NCBI GenBank assembly: GCA_024239075.1 | Contig: JANBVI010000020.1 | Location: forward strand, 62,001 to 126,000 | Direction of reading: 5' to 3' | DNA from: Fischerella sp. CENA71 | GTDB lineage: Bacteria > Cyanobacteriota > Cyanobacteriia > Cyanobacteriales > Nostocaceae | Length of the DNA stretch: 64,000 bases | Part shown: positions 27,005 to 34,740 of the stretch, piece by piece | Position numbering within the stretch: position 1 is the first letter of the stretch | Layout: each line of letters opens with the position of its first letter | Position numbers and translations under genes: made by a program | The notes under the pieces: generated by a model | What the model was told of the DNA's origin: nothing | Seen by the model: only the letters and a program-made list of their open reading frames with translations | The model's database searches: none

Positions 27005-28627
27005 ATGCAAGAAGGAAGCTTTACTTGGGGTCGTCTCGAAAAGCAGTATCGATCTCTCGACAAATGGATTGATTGGACATGGATAATAGTGCTGTTGGTA
27101 GCAGCTGTGTTACTTTTTACCATAGATTTAGGGCGATTACCGCTACGAGATTGGGATGAAGGAACCGTAGCACAGGTTGCAAAAGAGATTTTACACGCCC
27201 CTGCTAATGCAATGAGCTGGCTTCACCCAACTTTGGGAGGCGAACCGTACCATAACAAACCACCGTTGATGCATTTGCTCATCGCTTGGGCTTATTCTTT
27301 GGGCGGTGTTAATGAGTGGACGGCTCGCTTACCAGGATCAATTTTAACGGCAATGTCAGTACCATTGCTGTATTGTGTTGGTAGAGAAATATTTCGTCAG
27401 CGTTTTTGTGCTATCTATAGTGCTTTAGTTTACTTGACAATGCTGCCAGTTGTGCGCCACGGGCGTTTAGCCATGTTGGATGGGGCAGTGATATGTTTTT
27501 TTATATTGATGATTTTGTGTGTGTTGCGATCGCGTCGTGATTTACGTTATTGCCTGGGTGTCGGCATCGCTTTTGGCTTAATATGTTTAACCAAAGGTAT
27601 GCTAGGCGTATTACTAGCTGCTGTCGCAGTCGCATTTCTATTGTGGGATACACCACGACTACTGACTAGTGGTTATATGTGGATGGGAATGTTCATAGGT
27701 AGTATACCTGTGGCTTTATGGTATGTAGTTCAATGGTGGGAATATGGTCGCACCTTTACCAATGTTGGTATGTTTAGTCAATCTCTCAATCGCATTTGGT
27801 CATCAGTTGAAAACCATTCCGGACCACCTTGGTACTATGTGTTGGAAATACTTAAATATACTTGGCCGTGGTTGATTTTTTTACCATCAAGCTTGCAACT
27901 AGCCAAGGAAAACCATAACCTCAGTTGGGCAAAACTAGTACTGGTGTGGATGGGAGTTTATTTAGTTGCTATTTCTGTGATGGGAACAAAACTTCCCTGG
28001 TATGTGTTTCCTATTTATCCGAGCCTAGCCTTATTGATTGGAGCGAAACTAGGAGAAGTCGAAGATTCACCTCTGCTATCATCTTATCCACGATTTTGGA
28101 TAGCAACTTTAACGTTTTTAGCTTTGGTAGCAACAGCTGGTAGTATCTATTTCAGTTTCGTCCCCACAGCAAAATCTGATTTACAGCTACAACTGATTTT
28201 TGCAGCGGTAGCAATGACAATGGCCTTAGCAGCAATTTTGGCAGAACGAGGCGATCGCCAATTTCTTAAAGTTTTATTTTGGGGATCTTATGTTTCGTTA
28301 CTCTTATTTATGAAATCAAATTACTGGGTTTGGGAATTGGCAGAACGTTATCCAGTCCAACCACTTGCGACTATAATCCGAGAGGGGACACCATCAGGTA
28401 CAAAGATTTATACATCCAGCCCTGAACACCGCCCTTCATTAATTTTTTATAGCGATCGTAATATTATTCCTGCTTCTTTTAAACAACTGCAAGACCATTG
28501 GCACAATCACAAACAACCTTACTTATTGCTTGATAATTCTGCTGTTCATATACTCCAACTTGATTCACTCAAGGTTATTGATCAAGCAGAAGGCTGGAAA
28601 CTGGTTACAAAAGAAGGGAACTCTTAA
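27005..28627 (+). CDS. ArnT-like glycosyltransferase (GT39 family)
   Basis: A 540-residue membrane protein. After a first helix it has LPLRDWDEGTVAQVAKE, the acidic motif of ArnT/PMT enzymes, followed by HNKPPLMHLLIAWAYSLGG and WTARLPGSILTAMSVPLLY, all characteristic of the family. About 11-12 helices follow, then a short soluble C-terminus of about 110 residues with YTSSPEHRPSLIFY. It should transfer a glycosyl group from a polyprenyl phosphate to a surface acceptor; the nature of the acceptor in cyanobacteria is open. It is divergent from the unknown membrane protein, with 260 bp between. Confidence 0.9.
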   Translation: MQEGSFTWGRLEKQYRSLDKWIDWTWIIVLLVAAVLLFTIDLGRLPLRDWDEGTVAQVAKEILHAPANAMSWLHPTLGGEPYHNKPPLMHLLIAWAYSLGGVNEWTARLPGSILTAMSVPLLYCVGREIFRQRFCAIYSALVYLTMLPVVRHGRLAMLDGAVICFFILMILCVLRSRRDLRYCLGVGIAFGLICLTKGMLGVLLAAVAVAFLLWDTPRLLTSGYMWMGMFIGSIPVALWYVVQWWEYGRTFTNVGMFSQSLNRIWSSVENHSGPPWYYVLEILKYTWPWLIFLPSSLQLAKENHNLSWAKLVLVWMGVYLVAISVMGTKLPWYVFPIYPSLALLIGAKLGEVEDSPLLSSYPRFWIATLTFLALVATAGSIYFSFVPTAKSDLQLQLIFAAVAMTMALAAILAERGDRQFLKVLFWGSYVSLLLFMKSNYWVWELAERYPVQPLATIIREGTPSGTKIYTSSPEHRPSLIFYSDRNIIPASFKQLQDHWHNHKQPYLLLDNSAVHILQLDSLKVIDQAEGWKLVTKEGNS

Positions 28628-28681
28628 CCGCGAACTCCTGACAGAGGGTTAAGAATTCCTTCTGAAAAAATATATTAGTTA

Positions 28682-28715
28682 GTGGTTGGTAGTTGGTAGT
28701 TAGTAGTTAGTAGTA
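28682..28715. repeat. GTAGTTG/GTAGTTA heptamer repeat
   Basis: About four to five tandem heptamers of the form GTAGTTG or GTAGTTA. A complementary AACTACTAACT lies at about 28782. STRR-type DNA after the ArnT-like gene; a separate TCTTAACC / GGTTAAGA hairpin at 28622-28655 may be its terminator. Confidence 0.75.
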
Positions 28716-28850
28716 AAAACTCTTACTAACTATTCTAAGAACGTACAAATGTTTGTCTCTATAAATAACCAATAACTACTAACTCCAGTATTGTTTGATA
28801 TACTAAATACTGAAAGTTGTGGGGGAGGATATTACTCCTAGGAGCATTCC

Positions 28851-29231
28851 TCACTGGGATTTTCTTCCCTCCTCGATAGTTTTTTCTATTTGTGGTGACG
28901 AGGTATCGCTGTTACGATTTTGCTGATATATTGCAATCATACCAAAAACAATAGCGCTTCCTACCACTACAGCAAGTAAAGGATTTTTAAAGACAAAAAA
29001 ATCCCGAATAATTCTGGCTAAAGGTCGGCTTTGGCGGCGTAGTGCCGATGAAATCATAATCTGTCTTAAGGTAAAAGGATCACGGACATAGTGGCCGCTT
29101 TTACAAACCACTAGCTTCTGATGACAATACGGACAGGTAAACAATCCAACATAACTGCTAACTGCTGTGGGCGTAGAATTTTGGCAAATGGGGCAAGTCA
29201 AATAATGATTATCAAAAGTATGTGTATTCAT
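28851..29231 (-). CDS. Zinc-ribbon membrane protein, conserved hypothetical type
   Basis: A 126-residue protein with CPIC (about 18-21) and CPYC (about 34-37), one zinc-binding ribbon facing the cytoplasm, then a basic region (LRRQSRPLARIIRDFF) and a single membrane helix at about 88-107 (LLAVVVGSAIVFGMIAIY). A short polar tail follows. I know no function. Its plan, ribbon plus C-terminal helix, resembles the protein at 57083. Confidence 0.75.
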   Translation of the reverse strand: MNTHTFDNHYLTCPICQNSTPTAVSSYVGLFTCPYCHQKLVVCKSGHYVRDPFTLRQIMISSALRRQSRPLARIIRDFFVFKNPLLAVVVGSAIVFGMIAIYQQNRNSDTSSPQIEKTIEEGRKSQ

Positions 29232-29577
29232 CTACCTCGTCCGTTTAGTCCACTTACTTGGTTCATAACAAGAGCTATATTGAATTCCTGCTGAAAATGC
29301 GTGTAGATTTCCCCGACCATAATTCTCTCCATTTAAGCATTATCGCCACATAAATGTTCCACAATAAAAATTTTTTAACCAAAGCTTTGTAAATTACACA
29401 AAGATATGTAGATTTTTTGCCCAAATTGGCTTTCTACAGTCATAGGCTAAAGGTTAAAAAGATTATTTCGACTTTTCTCTTTTCCCTTTGCTATCTTGTC
29501 TGGTTGCTAAATGATCACTCACAATTAAAAGTAAGATATAAAAATTTAAATTTTTTCTTAGATTTACTCCTCACTCC
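29232..29577. other. Intergenic region, 346 bp
   Basis: This AT-rich divergent spacer should contain promoters for the zinc-ribbon and ClC genes. No gene, repeat or clear hairpin was seen in it. Confidence 0.4.
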
Positions 29578-31482
29578 ATGACTCTCCTACCTCCCACAGA
29601 AATTAGGAAGGTGACTGAACAACCTACCTTTGATTCTCCTTCCTTCCGTTTAACCTATTTGCTTAACCGTTTTCAACCATCTCCAGAAACAGTAGTGTTA
29701 TTTTTAGCATTGCTAATTGGCAGTGGTAGTGGTATGGGTGTGGTGACATTTCATTATTTAATCCAGCTGATCCATCATTTGATGCTGGAAAATTTAATGA
29801 GTGTGATCGGTACTTGGGGTGCTTGGACTTTAGCTTGTGTTCCTATCCTGGGTGGATTAATTGTTGGTTTGATGCGCTGGCGGACACAAGATTTTGGTCC
29901 TGGACTTTCATCATTGATCGCTGCTTCCCAAAAGGGAGAGATCAAAAGACAATTACGACCAGTAACCAAAATGTTAGCAGCAGCTGTTTCCCTCGGAAGT
30001 GGTGCTTCTCTAGGTCCAGAAGGACCTAGTGTAGAAATTGGTGCTAATTTTGGGATGCTAGTGTCTGTGGTGTTACAGGTATCACAAGAACGCCAGCGTT
30101 TACTACTGGGTGCTGGTGCTGCTGCTGGTTTAGCTGCTGGTTTTAATGCTCCCATCGCAGGTGTTTTTTTTGCTTTAGAAGTAGTATTAGGAGCAACATC
30201 ATTTGCTACTTCTGCGGTAAGTGTAGTGTTATTAGCAGCAGTAGTTGCAGCGTTCATTGCTCATATTGGTTTAGGAGGACAACCAGCCTTTGCCTTACCT
30301 GTTTACCAAGTCCGTAGTCCGTTAGAATTACCACTCTATCTTGGCTTGGGTTTATGGGCAAGTGTCGTTTCTTTGACTTATACACAATTAATTCGCCTAG
30401 CAAAAGCTTGCTTTGCAGGTAAAGTCCCCGGTTTTTCTATTTTTGGAAAAATACCATTACCTATTCATCCGATTATTGGTGGGCTCATTATTGGTCTTAC
30501 AGCTTTATACTTACCACAAATCTTAGGTATTGGTTATGAAACAGTAGAAGCGATGCTGCAAGATGTGGAGTTTTCACTACAATTGTTAATTTTGCTGTTG
30601 GTAGTGAAATTAGCAATGACAGCAATCAGTGCTGGGAGTGGATTTGTTGGTGGTGTCTTTGCACCAGCTATGTTTTTGGGTGCTTCTTTAGGTTCTGCCT
30701 ATGCCAAAATCTTAGCCAATGTAGCACCTGCAATGAATGGTTTTATGGCAGCTCCCCCTGCTTATGCGATGGTAGGAATGGCTGCTGTACTTGCTGCTAG
30801 TGTGAGAGCGCCATTAACAGCAATTTTATTATTGTTTGAGTTAACGCGAGACTACCGCATTGTTTTACCGTTAATGGCAGCAGTCGGTTTAAGTGTTTGG
30901 TTAGTGGAGCGGATAAAGCCCAATTCAAACTCCAACTCCAATCTTCAACAAATAGGTCTTTCGGAATTAAAAGACGAACAAGCAGAAATTTTACAGCAAA
31001 TTCTTGTCGAAGAAGCTATGCATCCTTGTCCAAAAAAACTGCCAACAACCATGTCAGTGATCGAGGCAGCTTTGGAAATGACACGCGATCGCACCCGCAC
31101 TGCTTTAGTAGTTAATGAATTAGGACAATTAGTTGGTATTCTCTCTTTAAAAGATATTAACCGTACTCTTTCTGCTTGGCAAAATTACCCAGATTCCTCA
31201 ACTACAAATCAGGGTGATCTGTCCAATCAAACCCTAATTGATATTTGTACCACTGATATTCTCTACGCTTGGCAAGATGAACCCTTATCTGAAGCCTTAG
31301 ATCGCATGTCTGTTCGCGGTTTGCATCAGTTACCAGTGGTAGCATCAGATAACCCCGAACAAATTTTGGGATTACTAGAACGGGAACAAATTACTTTAAG
31401 TTGTAATGTAGCACTCACACGTAAAGCTCTTTGCCACTATCTACCATCGGTAACAAAAACAGATGTGGTTACTAGTCATTAG
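29578..31482 (+). CDS. ClC-family chloride channel/antiporter with two CBS domains
   Basis: A 634-residue protein. The ClC core spans about residues 30-440 and shows all three anion-site signatures: GSGASLGPEGPSVEIG (with the gating Glu), the NAPIAGVFFALEV block and GSGFVGGVFAPAMFLGASLG. A second acidic residue where proton-coupled ClCs have the internal Glu is present in FALEV, so it may be a chloride/proton antiporter. Two CBS domains follow at about 480-540 (EEAMHPCPKKLPTTMSVIEA) and 555-615, which usually sense adenine nucleotides. It acts in the plasma or thylakoid membrane. Confidence 0.95.
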   Translation: MTLLPPTEIRKVTEQPTFDSPSFRLTYLLNRFQPSPETVVLFLALLIGSGSGMGVVTFHYLIQLIHHLMLENLMSVIGTWGAWTLACVPILGGLIVGLMRWRTQDFGPGLSSLIAASQKGEIKRQLRPVTKMLAAAVSLGSGASLGPEGPSVEIGANFGMLVSVVLQVSQERQRLLLGAGAAAGLAAGFNAPIAGVFFALEVVLGATSFATSAVSVVLLAAVVAAFIAHIGLGGQPAFALPVYQVRSPLELPLYLGLGLWASVVSLTYTQLIRLAKACFAGKVPGFSIFGKIPLPIHPIIGGLIIGLTALYLPQILGIGYETVEAMLQDVEFSLQLLILLLVVKLAMTAISAGSGFVGGVFAPAMFLGASLGSAYAKILANVAPAMNGFMAAPPAYAMVGMAAVLAASVRAPLTAILLLFELTRDYRIVLPLMAAVGLSVWLVERIKPNSNSNSNLQQIGLSELKDEQAEILQQILVEEAMHPCPKKLPTTMSVIEAALEMTRDRTRTALVVNELGQLVGILSLKDINRTLSAWQNYPDSSTTNQGDLSNQTLIDICTTDILYAWQDEPLSEALDRMSVRGLHQLPVVASDNPEQILGLLEREQITLSCNVALTRKALCHYLPSVTKTDVVTSH

Positions 31483-31519
31483 TTATTAGTCATGAGTCAT
31501 GAGTCATAAGTCATTAGCT
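31476..31519. repeat. TTAGTCA/GAGTCAT heptamer repeat
   Basis: About five tandem degenerate heptamers (TTAGTCA, TGAGTCA, TAAGTCA) lie right after and slightly over the ClC stop. STRR type. Confidence 0.75.
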
Positions 31520-31558
31520 TTGCACAAAGGACAAATGACGAATGACAAATGACTATAA

Positions 31559-31972
31559 TTATGCTGTTGCTTCTAGAACTTCGACATCTTCTCTTTCATC
31601 TGAGTCTATTTGTCTCAGACGAATGTGTTTTTTACCCAAAGTGATGATAAACTCATCTCCAGGCTTCAGATTCATCTGTTTTGTGTAAGCAGAACCTATT
31701 AGTAAGTTACCGTTAGACTGCACACTAATTCTGTAGCTAGCACTGCGTCCCCCACGACCATTTGCGCTAGGAGCGCTATCTAACTGAATGCCTTCAGCAT
31801 CAATTAAGGCGTTCAAGAATTTCATCATGTTGACGCGCTCTATACCATTTTTGGTCACAGTATAGTAGCCGCATTGTTTAGCTTTTTCTTCTTTGCTCAG
31901 ATTTTCTAGCTCTTTAACTTTCTTGAGCAACTCTTCACCGGTTAGGGGTTCAATTTTTTTCTGTTTAGCCAT
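31559..31972 (-). CDS. calA: AbrB-like transcriptional regulator (cyAbrB, CalA type)
   Basis: A 137-residue DNA-binding protein. It opens MAKQKKIEPLTGEELLKKVK and has the cyanobacterial AbrB-like pattern: GYYTVTKNGIERVNMMKFLNAL in the middle and an AbrB swapped-hairpin domain at the C-terminus (NGNLLIGSAYTKQMNLKPGD). Nostocales have two such proteins; the sequence KKIEPLTGEE with VNMMKFLNALIDAEG favours cyAbrB1, called CalA in Anabaena, a broad regulator linked to heterocyst genes. The assignment to paralogue 1 is from memory. ATG at 31972 was chosen over a TTG one codon earlier. Confidence 0.9.
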   Translation of the reverse strand: MAKQKKIEPLTGEELLKKVKELENLSKEEKAKQCGYYTVTKNGIERVNMMKFLNALIDAEGIQLDSAPSANGRGGRSASYRISVQSNGNLLIGSAYTKQMNLKPGDEFIITLGKKHIRLRQIDSDEREDVEVLEATA

Positions 31973-32447
31973 CAACTTAGAGCGAAAATAAACGAACGAT
32001 TGAGTGAGTTGAATCGATTTTATTTTAGCTGAGATTGAGGAAGTGATAACACAATCCTTTTATTTTTATATCAGCTACCGCAAAGTATATTACACAAATC
32101 AGCAAATTTTTGCATGTCTATTAATATTTAGTTTGAAAATTAATTTAAAAAAATAAGGCTGAAGCTGATAACTATGCTCTAGTTTATGAAAGACTGCTAC
32201 ACTGTAATCTATATTTGTTTAAGTTTCCTAAAGCATTGCTAAAAAAGCAGTTTACTTACACTTGGTTGATAATTAACACAGAGAACGATAAGTAAAACTG
32301 ATCCTTAGTCATAGTCATTAGTCATTAGTCATTAGTCATTGGTGAAGACTAATCTTAATGACAAAGGGCAAAGGACATAGACGCGCAAGCGGCTACCTTT
32401 GGAAGCCACTCCGTATCTACCCGCAGGATAGGACAAAGGACAAATAA
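31973..32447. other. Intergenic region, 475 bp, between cyAbrB and the Rrf2 gene
   Basis: The first 330 bp are AT-rich and should contain both divergent promoters. At 32306-32342 there are five tandem TTAGTCA heptamers (STRR). At about 32379-32427 lies a CGCGCAAGCGGCTACC / CCGCAGGA block of the sort repeated between many cyanobacterial genes. No gene was recognised. Confidence 0.5.
32306..32342. repeat. TTAGTCA heptamer array
   Basis: Five tandem heptamers, TTAGTCA with one shortened copy. It belongs to the same family as the arrays at 31476 and 32890, so three arrays flank two regulator genes within 1.5 kb. Confidence 0.85.
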
Positions 32448-32891
32448 ATGAAACTAACTACCAAAGGACATTACAGTGTCAAAGCATTGCTAGATTTGAG
32501 TTTGCAAGCTGGTTATGGGCCTGTTTCTACTAAAGCGATCGCCTCTCGTCAGGATATCCCAGCTCCTTACCTAGAAAAACTCCTAATAGAAATGCGTCGT
32601 GCTGGGTTAGTAAAATCTGTTCGCGGTAGCATCGGTGGATACCAACTGGCAAAGAAACCTGCACAAATATCTTTAGGAGAAATTTTAGAAGCTGTTGGTG
32701 AAACAATAGAACCTTTACCCCATCATCAAGCTTCCCCAGGACAAACAGAAGATTGGGTAACATTTACTCTTTGGCAAAGGCTGCACCAAAAATTGAAAGA
32801 AGCTTTGTACAGTATTACTCTGGCAGACCTTTATTACGATGCCCGTAGCTGGCAAGCATCTCTTGGTGAAGAAGCCAGTTTTATTGTTTAG
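32448..32891 (+). CDS. Rrf2-family transcriptional regulator without cysteines
   Basis: A 147-residue winged-helix regulator: MKLTTKGHYSVKALLDLSLQ and IPAPYLEKLLIEMRRAGLVKSVRGSIGGYQLAK are the DNA-binding Rrf2 signatures. IscR and NsrR use three cysteines to bind an Fe-S cluster; this protein has no cysteine at all, so it must sense something else or act constitutively, like CymR. Its position ahead of cobD does not reveal a target. The C-terminal 50 residues (WVTFTLWQRLHQKLKEALYSI) are helical and probably dimerise. Confidence 0.92.
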   Translation: MKLTTKGHYSVKALLDLSLQAGYGPVSTKAIASRQDIPAPYLEKLLIEMRRAGLVKSVRGSIGGYQLAKKPAQISLGEILEAVGETIEPLPHHQASPGQTEDWVTFTLWQRLHQKLKEALYSITLADLYYDARSWQASLGEEASFIV

Positions 32892-32937
32892 TCATTTGTC
32901 ATTGGTCATTGGTCATTGGTCATTGGTCATTAGTTAT
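32890..32937. repeat. GTCATTG heptamer array
   Basis: About six tandem heptamers of GTCATTG form directly after the Rrf2 stop, of the same STRR family. A complementary AATGACAAATGAC tract follows at about 32990. Confidence 0.85.
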
Positions 32938-33023
32938 TAGCTTTGCACAAATAATGAATCACAAAGCAACAAACAATAAAAGACAAAAGACAAATGACAA
33001 ATGACAAATAACAAATAACTTTT

Positions 33024-33980
33024 ATGATTGTTTTAATCCTTGCAGCTTATTTAGACTACATTATTGGCGATCCTTGGGGCTGGCCTCATCCCGTGCGAGT
33101 AATGGGGTGGATAATTTCTCGTTTCAGCAAATTTGCTTTCATATATTGTCAAAATTCTCTCACACAAAGACTAGCAGGAATATTTTTAGGCATTTCTCTG
33201 ATCATTGCTAGTGGAATAGTTGGTTATTTAATAATACAAATTGTTAAATCCCTACATCCATTACTGGGAATTGCTGTAGAAATAATTCTCCTAGCGAGTT
33301 GTTTTGCAGGCAAAAGTTTACGAGTTGCAGCTCAAACAGTTTTACAACCTTTAACATTAGGAAAAATCCAGGATGCTCGTTCTACTCTGAGTAATTATGT
33401 TGGTCGAGATACAGAAAATCTCACAGAATCAGAGATTTTGCGAGCAATTATGGAAACAGTCACAGAAAATGCAGTTGATGGAGTCATGGCTCCTCTTTTT
33501 TATGCAATAGTTGGCGCATTTATGCCATTTATCGGCCCAGTTCCCTTGGCTTTAGCATACAAAGCCAGCAGTACACTCGATTCCATGGTGGGTTATCGAC
33601 AAGCACCTTATACTGATTTGGGCTGGTTTAGTGCGCGCTTAGAAGATGGTTTGACTTGGGTTCCTTGTCGGTTAACAGTAATTACTATTGCGCTGCTGTC
33701 GAGTAAACCTTTGTATGTCATCCGAATTTGTCAGCGCGATGCACCCAATGATCCTAGTCCCAATTCTGGTTGGAGTGAGTGTGCATACGCTGCTGCTTTA
33801 AATGTACAGCTTGGAGGTACTAATTGGTATCGTGGCCTGGCTAAACATAAACCCCTGTTGGGAGATGATACTCATCCAATCACTTCAGCTAGCATTGATC
33901 AAGCCTTACAACTAACTCGATATTGCTTTTTGTTATGGTTAGGTGTAACAACTCTGTTGCTATTTGCCATAAACAAGTAA
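33024..33980 (+). CDS. cobD: Adenosylcobinamide-phosphate synthase (CobD/CbiB)
   Basis: A 318-residue membrane protein. It joins aminopropanol (phosphate) to adenosylcobyric acid late in cobalamin (pseudocobalamin) synthesis. The family motif at the start is visible, LDYIIGDPWGWPHPVRVMGW, and so are RAIMETVTENAVDGVMAPLFY and YKASSTLDSMVGYR. Five to six hydrophobic segments place it in the plasma membrane. The length is normal. It stands alone, with no other cob gene nearby and no cobalamin riboswitch seen upstream, where a heptamer repeat lies instead. Confidence 0.95.
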   Translation: MIVLILAAYLDYIIGDPWGWPHPVRVMGWIISRFSKFAFIYCQNSLTQRLAGIFLGISLIIASGIVGYLIIQIVKSLHPLLGIAVEIILLASCFAGKSLRVAAQTVLQPLTLGKIQDARSTLSNYVGRDTENLTESEILRAIMETVTENAVDGVMAPLFYAIVGAFMPFIGPVPLALAYKASSTLDSMVGYRQAPYTDLGWFSARLEDGLTWVPCRLTVITIALLSSKPLYVIRICQRDAPNDPSPNSGWSECAYAAALNVQLGGTNWYRGLAKHKPLLGDDTHPITSASIDQALQLTRYCFLLWLGVTTLLLFAINK

Positions 33981-34102
33981 TCATGAAAATAGGGAATTAG
34001 TAATCGGTAATCGGTTATTTATATTTTTCTTGCTCATCATCTGTTACTGATTCCTTATGACTCGGCTTTTTAGTATAAATTTTGACAGGGGGATACTGGT
34101 AT

Positions 34103-34660
34103 ATGACTATTTCTACCACTTCTACTAAAGCTAAAGTGGTTGAGATTCTCTCATCCGAAGAACTCCGTCGTACCGTCACTCGTCTTGCTTCCCAAATTAT
34201 CGAAAAGACTCGTGATTTATCCCAGTTAGTGCTGCTTGGTATTCATACTAGAGGAGTACCTTTAGCAGAATTATTAGCACGCCAAATTGAAGTGTTAGAA
34301 GGTGTATCTGTGCCAGTAGGAGCCTTAGATATTACATTCTATCGCGATGACCTCGACCAAATAGGGCTACGAACTCCAGCCAAGAGCGAAATATCTTTTG
34401 ATTTGACAGATAAAATTGTCGTACTTGTAGATGATGTGATATTTAAAGGACGAACAGTTCGTGCTGCTTTAAATGCTGTCAACGAGTATGGTAGACCAGA
34501 GGTAATTCGTTTAGCTGTGCTGGTGGATAGAGGTCATCGCGAGGTACCAATACATCCAGATTTTGTTGGTAAGCAGCTACCCACTGCTAAAGAAGAGATT
34601 GTCAAGGTTTATTTACAAGATGTAGATGGAAGAGATGCAGTTGAATTAATTGCAGATTAG
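34103..34660 (+). CDS. pyrR: Bifunctional pyr operon regulator / uracil phosphoribosyltransferase PyrR
   Basis: A 185-residue phosphoribosyltransferase-fold protein. The PRPP-binding loop is [18 protein letters not shown] at about residue 112-130. The [13 protein letters not shown] and [10 protein letters not shown] blocks are typical of PyrR. In Bacillus it binds pyr mRNA to cause attenuation and has weak uracil phosphoribosyltransferase activity; in cyanobacteria the regulatory role is not established. ATG at 34103 is chosen: GGGGGA stands 11 bases upstream and homologues begin near it; seven in-frame codons lie before it. Confidence 0.93.
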   Translation: MTISTTSTKAKVVEILSSEELRRTVTRLASQIIEKTRDLSQLVLLGIHTRGVPLAELLARQIEVLEGVSVPVGALDITFYRDDLDQIGLRTPAKSEISFDLTDKIVVLVDDVIFKGRTVRAALNAVNEYGRPEVIRLAVLVDRGHREVPIHPDFVGKQLPTAKEEIVKVYLQDVDGRDAVELIAD

Positions 34661-34675
34661 TTTATAAAAAATAAG

Positions 34676-34704
34676 ATCCCCGACTTTTTTAAAAAGTCGG
34701 AGAT
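34676..34704. terminator. Two-way terminator after pyrR
   Basis: CCGAC, a T-run, an A-run and GTCGG form a strong hairpin with T and A tracts on its two arms at 34676-34704, 16 bp after the pyrR stop and between convergent genes. It can terminate both transcripts. Confidence 0.75.
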
Positions 34705-34740
34705 TCTGTAATTTTCATTTTCACAAATCAAATAGAATTG

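Noticed and set aside
26920-27072. 50-codon frame MVVAKQQQMKIRKRLFVLEP overlapping the start of the ArnT-like gene
   Set aside because: It overlaps the better-supported gene in another frame and has no clear ribosome site; a leader peptide is possible but not supported.
27005-28627. ArnT-type lipid A aminoarabinose transfer as the function
   Set aside because: Only the GT39 fold is supported; no other arn genes are present and the acceptor in cyanobacteria is unknown.
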